The notes beneath the pieces were generated by a model that was not told the DNA's origin, made no database searches, and saw only the letters and a list, made by a program, of their open reading frames with translations. This document shows positions 40,636-50,100 of a stretch of 64,000 nucleotides of DNA, piece after piece. Source of the DNA: Actinomycetes bacterium. GTDB taxonomy: Bacteria > Actinomycetota > Acidimicrobiia > Acidimicrobiales > Palsa-688. A program made the position numbers and the translations under genes. The stretch covers positions 6,400-70,399 of the forward strand of contig JAKAQB010000010.1 of NCBI GenBank assembly GCA_021811865.1, given 5' to 3'. How positions within the stretch are numbered: the stretch's first letter is position 1; each line of letters begins with the position of its first letter.

Positions 40636-40684
40636 GAACTTTGGAAGGTTGTTGTCGCTGGGCGACAACACGCTTCCAAAGTTC
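40636..40684. repeat. Long palindromic element, copy 2 (downstream of imuB)
   Basis: Arms of 23 bases (40636-40658 and 40662-40684) pair with two mismatches around a TGG loop. The outer part GAACTTTGGA and the inner part TTGTTGTCG are shared with copy 1 at 37841-37890. It lies between the imuB terminator and the end of the convergent amidase gene. Confidence 0.88.
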
Positions 40685-40728
40685 CGGCGGTGATCATGGC
40701 GCCGCCCACCCCGAGTGGCGAGGCAGAT

Positions 40729-40772
40729 CGCCCGCGGCCGCTGACCGGCTCGCCCGCGGCCGCTGACCGGCT
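40729..40772. repeat. Two exact tandem copies of a 22-base unit beside the second palindrome
   Basis: A 22-base unit at 40729-40750 is repeated at 40751-40772. A related third, diverged copy follows. It mirrors the tandem duplication seen next to palindrome copy 1. Confidence 0.8.
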
Positions 40773-40805
40773 CGCCCCGGCGCCCTCTCACCGGCTCGCC
40801 GGCGC

Positions 40806-41933
40806 CTACCCCGACGCCACGACAACCTCCAGCACGCCGGCGATCGCCAGCAGCCGCTCCTCGCCGCCCGCCGGCCCCACGAGCTGGATGCTCGCCGGCA
40901 ACCCGCCGGCCCGCTTGGGCACGGGGAGGGCGACGGCGGGCAGGCCGGCGAGGTTGATGGCGGCGTTCAGCCCTCGTATCGCCGGCATCCGGCCGGCGTC
41001 CTCGAGCGGCGGGGGGTCGGCGAGCAGCGTCGGGAAGGCGAGCACGTCGAAGCGCTCCCAGTGCTCGTCGATCGCCTGGCGCCAGGCCTTCTGGGTCACA
41101 CGGGCGACGGCGACGGCGTCGGCACCGACCGACGACGCCTTCCGGAGGCGGTCCCGAATGTCGTCCCCTATCAACTCCGGTGCCTTCCTCAGCAAGTCGC
41201 CGTCCGACAGCCAGGTCTCGGCGTCGAGCAGCGTCATGGCGGCGGCGAGGATCGTGTCCAGGTCGGGCAGGGTCGCGGGTGCCACGTCCCAGCCGGCGGC
41301 GACGAGCGCGGCGTCGACAGCGCTCCCCCACGACTCCTCGGCGACGACGGGCACGCGTCCCACACGGATCTGCTCGGGTGCCTCGCCGGGGACGAACCCC
41401 GGCTCGAGCAGCGCCATGCCGGCGACGAGGCCGGCGACGTCCCGGGCCATCGGGCCGACCGTGTCGAAGCTGGGCGCCAGCGGCCGCACGCCGGCGAGCG
41501 GGACCCGCCCGTGGGTGGTCTTCAGCCCGGCGACCCCGCAGCAGGCTGCCGGGATGCGGATGGAGCCACCCGTGTCGCTGCCGTAGGCCACGTCGGCTTC
41601 CCCGGTGGCGACCGCCACGGCCGCACCGCTCGACGATCCTCCGGGCACCCTCCGGGTGTCGAGGGGATTGACGGGAGTGCCGAAGGCGGCGTTGACGCCG
41701 GTGATCCCGTAGGCTAGTTCGTGGAGGTTGGTCTTGCCCACGTAGCAGGCGTCTCCCCTCGCGATGGCGGCCCGGAGCCCGGCCAGGCACGGGGCGTCCG
41801 TCGGCGCCGGCGTCGCGGTGGCGGCCACCGCCCGGCAGGCAGCGGTCGTCGGCTCGCCGGCGACGTCGATGAGGTCCTTCACTCCGACGCGAAGGCCGGT
41901 CCCGGCAGGGTGGCGGAGGATCCAGGTCGTCAT
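40806..41933 (-). CDS. Amidase-signature family hydrolase (short)
   Basis: A 375-residue amidase. The catalytic lysine is in RVGVKDLIDVAG (about residue 17), and the serine cluster is PGGSSSGAAVAVA with GSDTGGSIRIPAA. It is about 100 residues shorter than the amidase at 23674 and lacks much of the usual insertion, yet all three catalytic positions are present. ATG 41933 starts just before the conserved core; longer frames upstream are unlikely because they are Arg/Gly-rich with no motif. Substrate unknown. Confidence 0.85.
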   Translation of the reverse strand: MTTWILRHPAGTGLRVGVKDLIDVAGEPTTAACRAVAATATPAPTDAPCLAGLRAAIARGDACYVGKTNLHELAYGITGVNAAFGTPVNPLDTRRVPGGSSSGAAVAVATGEADVAYGSDTGGSIRIPAACCGVAGLKTTHGRVPLAGVRPLAPSFDTVGPMARDVAGLVAGMALLEPGFVPGEAPEQIRVGRVPVVAEESWGSAVDAALVAAGWDVAPATLPDLDTILAAAMTLLDAETWLSDGDLLRKAPELIGDDIRDRLRKASSVGADAVAVARVTQKAWRQAIDEHWERFDVLAFPTLLADPPPLEDAGRMPAIRGLNAAINLAGLPAVALPVPKRAGGLPASIQLVGPAGGEERLLAIAGVLEVVVASG

Positions 41934-42405
41934 CCCACGAGATTCGCGCGTCGGAGCAAGACGCCGGCGAACGACGACAGGGGTGTGAGCACTGCGGGCG
42001 AGGAGATGGGCACGCCGTCGGGACGCAGCGCCGCCCCGCCCCCGCCCCCGCCCCCGCCCCGCCCCGCCCCCGGCATCGTCGCCGGGCGGGTGGTGGTAGA
42101 GGTGGGCTTGCAGGCTGGCGCTTTTCGAGGCCGTTGATGGGGTCTGGCGTGCTCGCCGGCGACGGGTCCCGATCCTGCACCTGGAGGAGCCGAACCCGAT
42201 CCGTTTGGATGATCGCAACCTCGACCATGCCCGCCCGCACCTGGATGCTGCTGGCCGGGCTGTGAGTGCTCACCGTGCCCGGTTCTCCGATGCCCTCCAC
42301 TCCATCTTCATTCCCTAACACTGTGCTCAGCCGCCTCTCAGGCCCGGGCGGGAAGATAGGAGCGAACGCGCCCGTGGTCGTGAGGCGTGCCGAGCAGGAG
42401 ACGAC
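41934..42405. other. 470-base gene-free stretch before the export operon
   Basis: No intact gene. It holds a C-rich low-complexity tract (about 42023-42073) and, from about 42160 to 42318, a short open stretch in one plus-strand frame reading ILHLEEPNPIRL, DHARPHL and ARFSDALHSIF before a stop, which may be the relic of a longer protein. The last 50 bases contain the Shine-Dalgarno AGGAG of the next gene. Confidence 0.5.
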
Positions 42406-43548
42406 GTGGGACGGACATGGTGGCGCAAGCGGGCCTTGTGGGCGACGGCCGGTGTCGTGGTGATAACGGCGGGAGCCGGCACCGGCATCGGGATCGCGTC
42501 GTCGTCCGGCCACGCCGCCGCGGCGGCGCCCCATGTCCGCTACGTGAAAGCGAAGCTGGGCACCGTCGACCAGGTAGTCGGGGCCTCGGGCACCATCGAG
42601 CCTGCCGGCCAGGCGGCCCTCGACTTCGCCGTGGCCGGCACGGTGACAGCGGTCGCCGTGCACATCGGCGAGACCGTGAGCTCCGGCCAGGCACTCGCCC
42701 AGCTGTCGACGACGACTCTGTCCGCGGAGGCGACCGCCGCAGCCGCCGGCGTCGCCGCCGATCAGGCACGGGCAGCAGCCGACGCCGCCGCCGGGGCGGG
42801 CGCGGCCCAGCAGGCGGCGGATGCAGCAGCGGTGGCGTCGGGTGAGAGCCAGCTCAGCGCCGCCCGGCAGGCGCTGGCCGATGCCACGCTGCGCTCCCCA
42901 CTGGCGGGGACCGTCGCCGCGCTGGACCTCACTCCCGGTGAGCAGGTGCCCGGCGTCGCTCCCTCCGCGTCGGTGAGCCGGTCGAGCGCCCAGGTGACGA
43001 TCATCACCACCGACAAGTGGGTGGTGGACGCGGGAGTCGTCGACACCCAGGTCGGCGAGGTCGCGGTCGGCGACCCGGCGACCGTCGTTCCCGCTGGCTC
43101 GCTCAGCGCGGTGGCCGGCTCGGTCCGCTCGGTCGGGCTGCTGGCGTCCGGATCGGGTGGCTCCGCTGCTACCTACCCGGTGATCGTGGCGATCACCGGC
43201 GACCCGGCGGGGCTCCACCCCGGCGCCGGCGCGCAGGTCTCGCTGGTCGTACGCAGGGTCAGCGATGTCGTCACCGTGCCGAGTGCCGCAGTGCACGTCG
43301 CTGCCGGAGGGCGCGCGACGGTACGGGTCCGAAGCGGGACGAGCAGCGTCGTGAGGACCGTGAGCGTCGGGCTGGCGAACGGCACGGTGACCGAGATCCG
43401 CTCGGGGCTCTCGGCCGGCGAGCGGGTCGCCGTGGTCCGCGCCAAGGGGGCAGGCAGCGCGGCGGGCCACGGTCACAGGCGCCACGGCGGGGGCCACAAG
43501 AAGGGGCTGGGCGGAGGCTTGGGAGCTGGGGGTGGCGGGGTTGGCTGA
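42406..43548 (+). CDS. Membrane-fusion/adaptor protein (HlyD/MacA-like), first copy
   Basis: A 380-residue protein with an N-terminal membrane anchor (about residues 10-32). The beginning of a barrel-sandwich (lipoyl) domain, VVGASGTIEPAGQAALDFAVAG-like, and its return, ATLRSPLAGTVAALDLTPGEQV, surround a short alanine-rich coiled coil. A beta-barrel and a C-terminal tail rich in Gly, His and Lys follow. It is the extracytoplasmic partner of the MacB-like ABC exporter. The GTG at 42406 is preceded by AGGAG. Its end overlaps the ATPase start by 17 bases. Confidence 0.87.
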   Translation: MGRTWWRKRALWATAGVVVITAGAGTGIGIASSSGHAAAAAPHVRYVKAKLGTVDQVVGASGTIEPAGQAALDFAVAGTVTAVAVHIGETVSSGQALAQLSTTTLSAEATAAAAGVAADQARAAADAAAGAGAAQQAADAAAVASGESQLSAARQALADATLRSPLAGTVAALDLTPGEQVPGVAPSASVSRSSAQVTIITTDKWVVDAGVVDTQVGEVAVGDPATVVPAGSLSAVAGSVRSVGLLASGSGGSAATYPVIVAITGDPAGLHPGAGAQVSLVVRRVSDVVTVPSAAVHVAAGGRATVRVRSGTSSVVRTVSVGLANGTVTEIRSGLSAGERVAVVRAKGAGSAAGHGHRRHGGGHKKGLGGGLGAGGGGVG

Positions 43549-44236
43549 CCCGGTCATCGAGCTCGACGACGTCCACAAGACCTACGACGCCGGCGGCGTG
43601 CGTGTCGAGGCGGTACGCGGGGTCACCCTCGTCGTCGAGCGTGGCGAGTACGTCGCGGTCATGGGTCCGTCGGGGTCGGGGAAGTCGACGCTCATGCACA
43701 TCGTCGGCGCCCTCGACGTGCCGACCACGGGCACCTACCGCCTGGCCGGTGTAGACGTCAGCTGCCTCGACGAGCGGGAGCTGGCCGAGGTGCGCAACCG
43801 GCGTGTCGGCTTCGTGTTCCAGCAGTTCCACCTGATGTCGTCGATGTCAGCGTTGCGCAACGTCGAGATGCCCCTCACCTACGCCGGTGCCGGGCGCCGC
43901 CTGCGCCGCGAGCGTGCCGCCGACGCCTTGGCCAGGGTCGGCCTCGGTGACCGCGCAGGCCACCGCCCGACGCAGCTGTCCGGCGGCCAGCAGCAGCGGG
44001 TCGCGGTAGCCAGGGCCCTCGTCACCGACCCCGACATCGTCCTCGCCGACGAGCCAACCGGCAACCTCGACTCGGTCTCCACCGCCGACGTGCTCGGGCT
44101 GCTCGACGAGGTGCACGCCGCCGGACGGACGGTGGTCGTGATCACCCACGAGCCTGACGTCGCCGCCGCCGCCGGCCGGGTCGTGCGGCTGCGCGACGGC
44201 GTGGTCGTCGACGACACGGGGAGCGCAGCGCCGTGA
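43532..44236 (+). CDS. ABC transporter ATP-binding protein (MacB/LolD type)
   Basis: A 234-residue ATPase with Walker A GPSGSGKST, Q-loop VFQQFHLM, signature LSGGQQQRVA, Walker B IVLADEPTGNLD and the switch histidine in VVVITHEPDV. The family (MacB, LolD, FtsE-like) drives mechanotransmission ABC pumps. The adjacent permease and two adaptor genes make it a MacAB-type export operon. The GTG 43532 overlaps the adaptor end; the stop overlaps the permease start as GTGA. Confidence 0.93.
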   Translation: MAGLADPVIELDDVHKTYDAGGVRVEAVRGVTLVVERGEYVAVMGPSGSGKSTLMHIVGALDVPTTGTYRLAGVDVSCLDERELAEVRNRRVGFVFQQFHLMSSMSALRNVEMPLTYAGAGRRLRRERAADALARVGLGDRAGHRPTQLSGGQQQRVAVARALVTDPDIVLADEPTGNLDSVSTADVLGLLDEVHAAGRTVVVITHEPDVAAAAGRVVRLRDGVVVDDTGSAAP

Positions 44237-45465
44237 GCTGGTGGGAGACGGTGCGCACCAGCGCGGACGCCTTGCGGTCCCACCGACTGCGCTCGGGTCT
44301 CACCGTGCTCGGGGTCCTGATCGGCATCGCGGCGGTCATCCTCACCGTCGGGCTCGGCGAAGGCGCCCAGGCCCGGGTCACCGCCTCGGTCGACGCCCTC
44401 GGCTCCAACCTGCTCGTGGTCTCGCCGGGCAGCTCCACCAGTTCCACCGGCGTGCGCGGTGGGCTCGGGTCGGCGTCGACGCTGACCATGGCCGACGCAG
44501 CCGCTCTTGCCTCGCGCACCGTCGCCCCCGACATCGCCGCAGTGGCCCCGGCGACCCAGCGCCAGGAGGAGTTGCTCGCCGGCACCGCCAACTGGACCAC
44601 CAGCGTGGTCGGCACCACGCCGGCATGGCTGCGCGTCCGAAACCGGACCCTCCTGCTCGGCCGCTTCATCAGCAGCGCCGACGTGGCCAGCCGTGCCACG
44701 GTCACCGTGCTCGGCCCGATCACAGCCCAGAACCTCTTCGGGGTTGCCAACCCCGTAGGTCGCAGCGTCGACATCGCCGGGGTGCCGTTCACGGTCATCG
44801 GAGAGCTCGCCTCGGCCGGAACGTCGGGCAGCACCAATCTCGACGACATGGCGATCGTGCCGGCGAGCACTGCCGCCAGCGTCGTGTTCGGCGCGGCACA
44901 GTCCTCCTCCGTCGGGACCATCTACCTGGAGGCCAGCTCGCCCGCCACCCTGTCGGCGGCCTACCAGGAGGCCACCGACGAGTTGCTTGCCCTGCACCAC
45001 ATCACGAGCCCGGCTGCGGCCGACTTCACCATCGCGAGCCAGCAGTCGCTGCTCACGACGGCGACGACGGTCAGGCGCACGCTCACGATCCTCCTCGCTG
45101 GGATCGCCGGCATCTCGTTGTTGGTCGGCGGCATCGGGGTGATGAACATCATGCTGGTCTCGGTCACCGAACGCATCCGTGAGATCGGCCTGCGCCGGGC
45201 GCTCGGCGCCACCCCGATGGTGATCCGCCGCCAGTTCCTCGTCGAGGCGAGCTTCCTCGGACTGCTCGGTGGGCTGCTCGGCGCCAGCGTCGGGATCGTC
45301 GGGGCGCTCACCCTGCCGGGTGTCATCGGAGACCCGATCGTCATCTCCCCGGTGGCGGTGGGCGGCGCAATCGCGGTTGCGGTGCTGATCGGGGTGGTCT
45401 TCGGGGTGTACCCGGCAGCGCGAGCCGCCCAGCTCGCCCCTATCGACGCGTTGCGCAGCCAATGA
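44233..45465 (+). CDS. MacB-type ABC transporter permease
   Basis: A 410-residue permease with the mechanotransmission layout: one membrane helix at 20-45 (LTVLGVLIGIAAVILTVGLG), a large extracytoplasmic domain (about 50-280), then three helices at the C-terminus, including ISLLVGGIGVMNIMLVSVTERIREIGLRRALGA-type sequence (the FtsX signature) and a final YPAARAAQLAPIDALR. It exports peptides, lipopeptides or antibiotics. The stop overlaps the second adaptor start as ATGA, so all four genes are coupled. Confidence 0.92.
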   Translation: MSWWETVRTSADALRSHRLRSGLTVLGVLIGIAAVILTVGLGEGAQARVTASVDALGSNLLVVSPGSSTSSTGVRGGLGSASTLTMADAAALASRTVAPDIAAVAPATQRQEELLAGTANWTTSVVGTTPAWLRVRNRTLLLGRFISSADVASRATVTVLGPITAQNLFGVANPVGRSVDIAGVPFTVIGELASAGTSGSTNLDDMAIVPASTAASVVFGAAQSSSVGTIYLEASSPATLSAAYQEATDELLALHHITSPAAADFTIASQQSLLTTATTVRRTLTILLAGIAGISLLVGGIGVMNIMLVSVTERIREIGLRRALGATPMVIRRQFLVEASFLGLLGGLLGASVGIVGALTLPGVIGDPIVISPVAVGGAIAVAVLIGVVFGVYPAARAAQLAPIDALRSQ

Positions 45466-47030
45466 CCGGCTCGTCCTCGCGGAGGAGGCCACGATCGGCC
45501 TGGCGACGGCGCCGGAAGGCCGCCGCCGGCGTGGGACTGGTCGCGGCCGTCGCCGCGAGCCTGGCCGGCGCTGCTGTCGCCACCGCCGGCAGCCCGCCCG
45601 CCTACCGCCTCGGCACAGCCGTCACGGCCAGCGTGACCGAGCCGCTCGTCCTCGGTGGCACGATCGAGCCGGCGAGGGAGGCCGCGGTCGGCTTCTCGAT
45701 GGCCGGGACCGTCGCCTCCGTGCCGGCGGCTGTCGGCGAGCATGTCTCTGCCGGCCAGCCGCTCGCTGCTCTGGTCACCACCAAGCTCGCCACCGCCGAG
45801 GCCCGGGCTGCAGACGCAGTCGCCCAGGCGCAGCTCCGGCTGGTGGACGACGAGGAGAGGCAGGCGGCTGCCGCTGCCGCTGCCGCGGCAGCGGCAGCGG
45901 CGGAGGCGTCGGCGACGGGGTCGTCGCCCGCCGCGATCCTGGCCGACGACGGCCGGGTCGCCACCGCGCAGCACCGGGTCGCCGCCGACCTCAGCCAGGC
46001 GAAGGCGGCGGTCCGAGCCGCGACGATCGCCTGCGTCCCGACCTCGGCGCCGGCGCCGGCGCCGACGTCGGCGCCGGCGCCGGCGAACTGGCGGGGAGCT
46101 GGCGCTGGCGCCGAGCCCAGCCGAGCGGGTCAGCTGGCCGGCGGGTCGGCGAGCTCCGCCCCTTGCATCGGTGCGCTCTCGGCCGCGCTGGCCGCCGAGA
46201 ACGCCGCCGCCGGCGCCCAGCACTCGCTCGCAAGCGCCCAGAGCACCCTCGATAGGACTATGGCGCAGGCCAGGGCGGCGGCCAGGTCGTCCGGTCCGGT
46301 CGTCACCGCGGCGACGATCGCAGCCGACCGGGCGACGATCGACACCGCTGAGGTCGGCCTCGTCCAGGCCCGGGCGGCGCTGGCGGCTGCGACCCTGCGC
46401 TCACCGGTAGCCGGCACCGTGATAGCGGTTCCGCTCGCCGCCGGCGAGCACATCGGGGCGAGCGCCAGCGCAGCCGACAAGGTGACCGTCGTCGGGGCCG
46501 GATACCAGGTTGCCGTCGCAGCGGTCAGCGACACCGAGGTCGGCGCCATCCACCCCGGTGAGGTGGCAAGCGTGGCCCCTGACGCGTCGAGCCGCGCCTT
46601 GCGCGGCGTCGTCGAGTCGGTCGGGATGCTTGCCACGACGGCCAGCAACGGGACGGTCACCTACCCGGTGACCGTGTCGATCAGCGGCGCCTCGCATCTG
46701 CCGATCGGCTCGGGCGCCCAGGTGACCATCACCGTCGCGCACGCCGGCTCGGGTGTCGCCGTTCCGACCTCGGCGGTGCGGACGAGCGGCTCACGCAATG
46801 CCGTGGAGCTCTGGAGCGGTGGTCAGGTGCGACTCACACCGATCACCGTCGGCGTCGTCGGCCCGATCCTCACCCAGGTCACCTCCGGGCTGAGACCCGG
46901 CCAGCGCGTCGTGCTCGCCAGGCTCGACGCCCCCCTGCCCAACTCCACGACCACGCTGCGCCGGCTCCTCCGGGTCGGCAGCGCTGCCCGTCCCTCCGGG
47001 CGGGCCGGAGCTCGCCGGTCCGCCGGGTGA
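45462..47030 (+). CDS. Membrane-fusion/adaptor protein (HlyD/MacA-like), second copy
   Basis: A 522-residue adaptor. A basic N-terminus and membrane anchor (20-42), a lipoyl half-motif GTIEPAREAAVGFSMAG, a long alanine-rich coiled region (110-300) with low-complexity TSAPAPAP segments, the second half ATLRSPVAGTVIAVPLAAGE, and a beta-barrel follow in order. It is a paralogue of the protein at 42406 with a much longer hairpin. Having one adaptor before and one after the MacB-like pair is unusual. It may form a hetero-oligomer, or extend to a different depth in the envelope. Confidence 0.85.
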   Translation: MTGSSSRRRPRSAWRRRRKAAAGVGLVAAVAASLAGAAVATAGSPPAYRLGTAVTASVTEPLVLGGTIEPAREAAVGFSMAGTVASVPAAVGEHVSAGQPLAALVTTKLATAEARAADAVAQAQLRLVDDEERQAAAAAAAAAAAAAEASATGSSPAAILADDGRVATAQHRVAADLSQAKAAVRAATIACVPTSAPAPAPTSAPAPANWRGAGAGAEPSRAGQLAGGSASSAPCIGALSAALAAENAAAGAQHSLASAQSTLDRTMAQARAAARSSGPVVTAATIAADRATIDTAEVGLVQARAALAAATLRSPVAGTVIAVPLAAGEHIGASASAADKVTVVGAGYQVAVAAVSDTEVGAIHPGEVASVAPDASSRALRGVVESVGMLATTASNGTVTYPVTVSISGASHLPIGSGAQVTITVAHAGSGVAVPTSAVRTSGSRNAVELWSGGQVRLTPITVGVVGPILTQVTSGLRPGQRVVLARLDAPLPNSTTTLRRLLRVGSAARPSGRAGARRSAG

Positions 47031-47084
47031 CCCCCTACGGAGGCAGGCCCCGGTAGGCCTGTCGCTGCCGCGGCCATAGGATGG

Positions 47085-47098
47085 CGAACATACGTTCG
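47085..47098. promoter_or_regulatory. LexA (SOS) box of dnaE2
   Basis: CGAACATACGTTCG matches the SOS consensus core exactly and sits two bases before the -10 TATAGT, so it would occlude the promoter. Confidence 0.88.
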
Positions 47099-47099
47099 G

Positions 47100-47105
47100 T
47101 ATAGT
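47100..47105 (+). promoter_or_regulatory. -10 element TATAGT of the dnaE2 promoter
   Basis: TATAGT lies eight bases before GTG 47114, slightly further than the usual leaderless gap in this window. Confidence 0.55.
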
Positions 47106-47113
47106 GGCTCGGC

Positions 47114-50100
47114 GTGGCCTACGCCGAGCTGCACTGCCACTCCAACTTCAGCTTCCTAGACGGCGCCTCCCACCCCGAGGAGTTGGTGGCCGAGGCGGCA
47201 CGCCTCGGCCTCGAGGCGCTGGCCCTCACGGATCACGACGGCATGTACGGGGTGGTGCGCTTCGCCGAGGCGGCCGCCCTCGTGGGGATGCCGACGGTGT
47301 TCGGGGCGGAGGTCACCCTTGACCTGCCTGCCGCCCGGCCGATGGGTGCGGGGCGCGCAGCCCCGCAGCGTGCCGGCGCTGCCGACCCGGAGGGCAGTCA
47401 CGTCGTGGTCCTGGCGCGGGATCCCGTCGGCTATACGCGCCTCGCCCGCGCCCTGTCGGTGGCGCATCTCGAAGGAGGGGAGAAAGGGCGGCCGACCATG
47501 GACCTCACGTCCCTCGGAGCCATCGGCTCGGGTGCGGTGCCCGATCTTGCCGCTCTCCATAAACCTCTACAACAGGTTGAGGGTGTTGCGGACCACTGGG
47601 TTGTCCTGACCGGCTGCCGTAAGGGAACCGTTCCGGCCGCCCTGGTGGAGGCGGGACCTGGCCGGGCGGGTGCCGAGCTCGCCCGGCTGCAGCGGGCTCT
47701 TGGCCGGAGCAACGTCGTGGTCGAGCTGTGGGACCACGGCGACCCCATCGACTCGGCGCGCAACGACGCCCTCGTCACCCTCGCCGACCGGGCCGGCGCC
47801 GGCGTCGTGGCCACCAACAACGTCCACTACCACCGGCCTGACCGCCGCAGGCTGGCGGCGGCGCTCGCCGCCGTGCGGGCTCGCCGCAGCCTCGACGACA
47901 TGGACGGCTGGCTCCCAGCGGCGGGCGCCGCCCACCTCCGCAGCGGCGCCGAACAGTCCCGTCGCTTCTCCCGCTACCCCGGCGTCGTGGAGGCCGCCGC
48001 CGAGCTGGGCCGGGCCTGCGCTTTCGACCTGCGGCTCGTGGCCCCGTCGCTGCCACCGTACCCCACACCGGACGGCCTCTCGGAGATGGCGTTCCTGCGG
48101 CGCCTGGCGGAGGGCGGTGCCCGCCGGCGTTACGGGCCACGGGAGGCACCAGATCACCCGGGCGCCTGGGCCCAGATCGACCACGAGCTGGCCGTCATCG
48201 AGCAACTCGGCTTCCCGGGCTACTTCCTCATCGTCTGGGACATCGTCGAGTTCTGCCGTCGCCATGACATCTACTGCCAGGGTCGTGGTTCGGCGGCCAA
48301 CTCGGCGGTCTGCTTCGCCCTCGGCATCACCAAGGCCGACGCGGTGCGCCTGGGGCTCCTCTTCGAGCGGTTCCTTTCGGCGCAACGAGATGGACCGCCG
48401 GACATCGACGTGGACATCGAGTCGGGCCGGCGCGAGGAGGTCATCCAGTACGTCTACAGCCGCTACGGGCGGGGCTGCGCCGCCCAGGTCGCCAACGTCA
48501 TCACCTACCGGCCCCGCTCGTCGGTGCGGGACATGGGAAAGGCGCTCGGTGCCGCACCCGGCCAGCTCGACGCCTGGTCCAAGCAGATCGATGCCTGGGG
48601 GCCGCTCGAGGCGACCGCCGACCACGACATCCCCGCCCCGGTCATGGCGCTCGCCCACGAGGTGCAGCACTTCCCCCGCCACCTCGGCATCCACTCCGGC
48701 GGCATGGTGATCTGCGACCGGCCGGTCGCCGAGGTCTGCCCCGTCGAGTGGGCCCGCATGCCGGGTCGCAGCGTCCTGCAGTGGGACAAGGACGACTGCG
48801 CCTCCGCCGGCCTGGTCAAGTTCGACCTGCTCGGCCTCGGGATGCTCACGGTCATCCACGCCACCGTCGACCACATTGCCGCCTCCACCGGCGAGGTCGT
48901 CGACCTGGCCACCATCCCGCAGGACGACACCGTCTACGAGATGCTGTGCCGGGCCGATTCGGTGGGGGTCTTCCAGGTCGAGAGCCGGGCGCAGATGGCG
49001 ACCTTGCCCCGCCTCCGGCCGAGGAACTTCTACGACCTGGTGGTCGAGGTGGCCCTCATCCGCCCCGGTCCGATCCAGGGTGGTTCGGTGCACCCCTACA
49101 TCCGCCGGCGCAACGGCAAGGAGCCGGTGACCTACCTCCACCCGCTGCTCGAGCGGAGCCTGGCCAAGACCCTCGGGGTGCCGCTGTTCCAAGAGCAGCT
49201 CATGCAGATGGCCATCGACGTGGCCGGCTTCACCCCCTCCGAGGCCGACCAGCTCCGCCAGGCGATGGGCTCCAAGCGCAGCCGGGAGCGGATGGAGCGG
49301 CTCCGGGCGCGCCTCTACTCCGGCATGGCGGAGCGGGGCATCACCGGCGAGGTGGCTGACCAGATCTACGGCAAGCTCGTCGCCTTCGCCAACTTCGGGT
49401 TCCCCGAGAGCCACTCGGTGAGCTTCGCCTACCTCGTGTACGCCTCGGCGTGGTTGAAGCGCCACCACCCGGCGGCGTTCACCGCCGGGCTGCTCGACGG
49501 CCAGCCCATGGGCTTCTGGTCGCCGCAGACGATCGTCGCCGACGCCCGCCGGCACGGGGTCGAGGTGCGGGGCCCGGACGTCAACGCCAGCGGGGCGAAG
49601 TCCCGGCTCGAGGCCGGCGCCGTCAGGCTCGGGCTGTCCTACGTGCGCCACATCGGTGACGGCCTCGCCTCGTCGATGTCCGCCGGCCAGCCCTACGCCG
49701 GCGTCGAGGACCTGGTGCGCCGCACGGGGGTCACCGTGCCCCAGGCCGAGGCGCTGGCCACCGCCGGGGCCCTCGGGTGCTTCGGCATGTCCCGCCGCCA
49801 GGCTCTGTGGGTGGCGGGGGCGGCCGCCCAGGCCGGGGCCGACCTGGCCGTGGCCGTGGGAGGTGGCGGCGGGGGGCGGACGGGTGGCGGCGGGGGGCGA
49901 GGGCGAGTGGCTCGGGGCCGCTCCGCCCGGCTGGCCGGGCTCGTCACCGGCATGGAGCCGCCGCCCCTGCCGGGGATGTCGCCGGCGGAGACCAACCGGG
50001 CCGACCTGTGGGCAACGGGGCTGTCCCCGGACAGCTACCCGACCGAGCTCGTCCGCGACGCCCTTGCGCGGGCAGGCGTGGTGACCGCCGGCGGTCTCGC

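Noticed and set aside
42023..42073. CRISPR or structured repeat
   Set aside because: It is only a cytosine-rich low-complexity tract with no spacer pattern. No CRISPR array was seen anywhere in the window.
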